Shown: positions 21,537 to 22,233 of the stretch, in pieces
How the letters are laid out: every line of letters begins with the position of its first letter
Position numbering within the stretch: position 1 is the first letter of the stretch
Assembly (NCBI GenBank): GCA_902798675.1
Contig: CADBXQ010000015.1
Coordinates: 911 to 23,143 of the forward strand
From: Oscillospiraceae bacterium
GTDB taxonomy: Bacteria > Bacillota > Clostridia > Oscillospirales > Ruminococcaceae
Length of the DNA stretch: 22,233 nt
Direction: 5' to 3'
The notes under the pieces: model-generated
Database searches by the model: none
Told to the model about the DNA's origin: nothing
What the model saw: only the letters and a program-made list of their open reading frames with translations
Position numbers and translations under genes: made by a program

Positions 21537-21986
21537 TTATTGGCGATATTTCATCTCAAGCGTCATGACCCAGCCGTCCTCAACCGGGTCTGAATATATT
21601 CGTTTTCTCTTGGATATTTTTGAAAATCCGAATTTTTTATATAGATTGATTGCAGCTTGATTTGAAATCCGGGCCTCCAAAGAAATTGATTTAATTTTTA
21701 AATTTTTGCACTTTGTGATCATGCTTTCCATCAATTTTGAAGCGACGCCGGAATTTCGATATTGAGCAACCGTAGCTATGTTGTTGACAAAGGCCTGATC
21801 CAAAAGAATTGAATAGTCTATCAGGCCGCAAACAGCCTGGCCGATTTGAGCGAGATATATGTGATTATGTGGATATGAGTTTGTTATTTTTAGTGAGTTT
21901 TCGGAAAAATTTGACTGGTTTAAACAATTTTTGTATATTTTTAATGCTTGCGGGGCCAGATCATCGTTTAATTTGAAAATTTCCAT
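21537..21986 (-). CDS. rimI: Ribosomal protein S18-alanine N-acetyltransferase
   Basis: A 149-residue GNAT acetyltransferase. VNNIATVAQYRNSGVASKLM carries the acetyl-CoA loop (YRNSGVA) and INLYKKFGFSKISKRKRIY is the typical RimI C-terminal block. RimI acetylates the N-terminal alanine of ribosomal protein S18. AAAGGAGG precedes the ATG by a short gap. It sits between polA and tsaD; rimI next to tsaD is a common arrangement, which supports the naming over other GNAT enzymes. A 115-base gap to tsaD holds a promoter candidate and no terminator. Confidence 0.88.
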   Translation of the reverse strand: MEIFKLNDDLAPQALKIYKNCLNQSNFSENSLKITNSYPHNHIYLAQIGQAVCGLIDYSILLDQAFVNNIATVAQYRNSGVASKLMESMITKCKNLKIKSISLEARISNQAAINLYKKFGFSKISKRKRIYSDPVEDGWVMTLEMKYRQ

Positions 21987-22010
21987 GGCGCCTCCTTTTT
22001 TTGCGCGAGC

Positions 22011-22233
22011 CTATCTTTTAGCCTCAAACCAAGACTTTCCAATTCCTATTTCAACAACCAGCGGAACAGACATTTTGACTGCGTTTTCCATTTCTTCTTT
22101 TAAAATCCTGGCCGCTTTTTCGGCGTCTTTTTCGCTTGCTTCAATCAGGAGCTCGTCATGAACCTGCAAAATCAAATTGGCGTCCAAATTTTCGCGCTCA
22201 AGGCGGTTTTGAACTTTAACCATAGCGACTTTG
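22011..22233 (-). CDS. polA: DNA polymerase I, C-terminal end (5' part outside window)
   Basis: The last 73 residues of a protein entering from the window edge. The read KVAMVKVQNRLERENLDANL then ILQVHDELLIEA matches the end of the family A polymerase domain; QVHDEL is motif C, whose His-Asp pair binds catalytic metal. The chain ends WFEAKR. The internal ATG is not the real start, since the frame stays open to the edge. Twenty-four bases separate it from rimI, suggesting one operon. Confidence 0.92.
   Translation of the reverse strand, partial: KVAMVKVQNRLERENLDANLILQVHDELLIEASEKDAEKAARILKEEMENAVKMSVPLVVEIGIGKSWFEAKR

Overview
The window is AT-rich DNA from a Gram-positive, Clostridia-like bacterium. 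The pointers are AGGAGG-type ribosome sites, low-GC codon use, a YlmC/YmxH-type sporulation protein, split transketolase subunits, and an NHLM/Nif11 peptide export locus of the kind common in uncultured gut or rumen Clostridia. Strain-level placement is not possible from the sequence alone. I see no tRNA, rRNA, CRISPR array, insertion sequence or phage gene.

Layout. (1) 1-3074, minus strand: the start of a GHL10-type glycosidase-like secreted protein, then three small secreted proteins that share one duplicated promoter/signal-peptide cassette, then ylmC. (2) 3214-7592, plus strand: a promoter, both transketolase halves, a CtpE-like P-type ATPase and a bidirectional terminator. (3) 7617-19662, minus strand: a large RiPP/bacteriocin-type export locus. 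In order of transcription it holds an RsbW-like kinase/anti-sigma factor, an NHLM membrane-fusion protein, a C39-peptidase ABC transporter (PCAT), a second NHLM ABC transporter, a SPASM radical SAM enzyme with an apparent leader-binding N-terminus, eight different precursor peptides plus one decayed one, and an HExxH metalloprotease-like protein. (4) 19631-22233, minus strand: the housekeeping run polA (3' end), rimI and tsaD. The tsaD gene breaks off halfway and continues in frame into the back half of a membrane-bound SpoIIE-type phosphatase, which leads into the export locus.

How the parts fit together. Most precursors have Nif11-type leaders ending in a double-glycine site that the C39 peptidase should cut during export. 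The cores are very different from each other and carry at most one cysteine. The radical SAM enzyme lies directly upstream of the one precursor that lacks the double glycine. The phosphatase and RsbW-like protein look like two thirds of a partner-switching regulator; the STAS antagonist and sigma factor are not in the window. Long spacers between precursors hold inverted repeats, two promoters whose -35 boxes sit inside palindromes, and one elaborate predicted RNA fold.

The strongest oddities are the in-frame tsaD::phosphatase fusion (real deletion or assembly chimera), the 161-nt structured element between precursors, a 17-base homopolymer inside a transporter gene, and a precursor remnant interrupted at codon 2.
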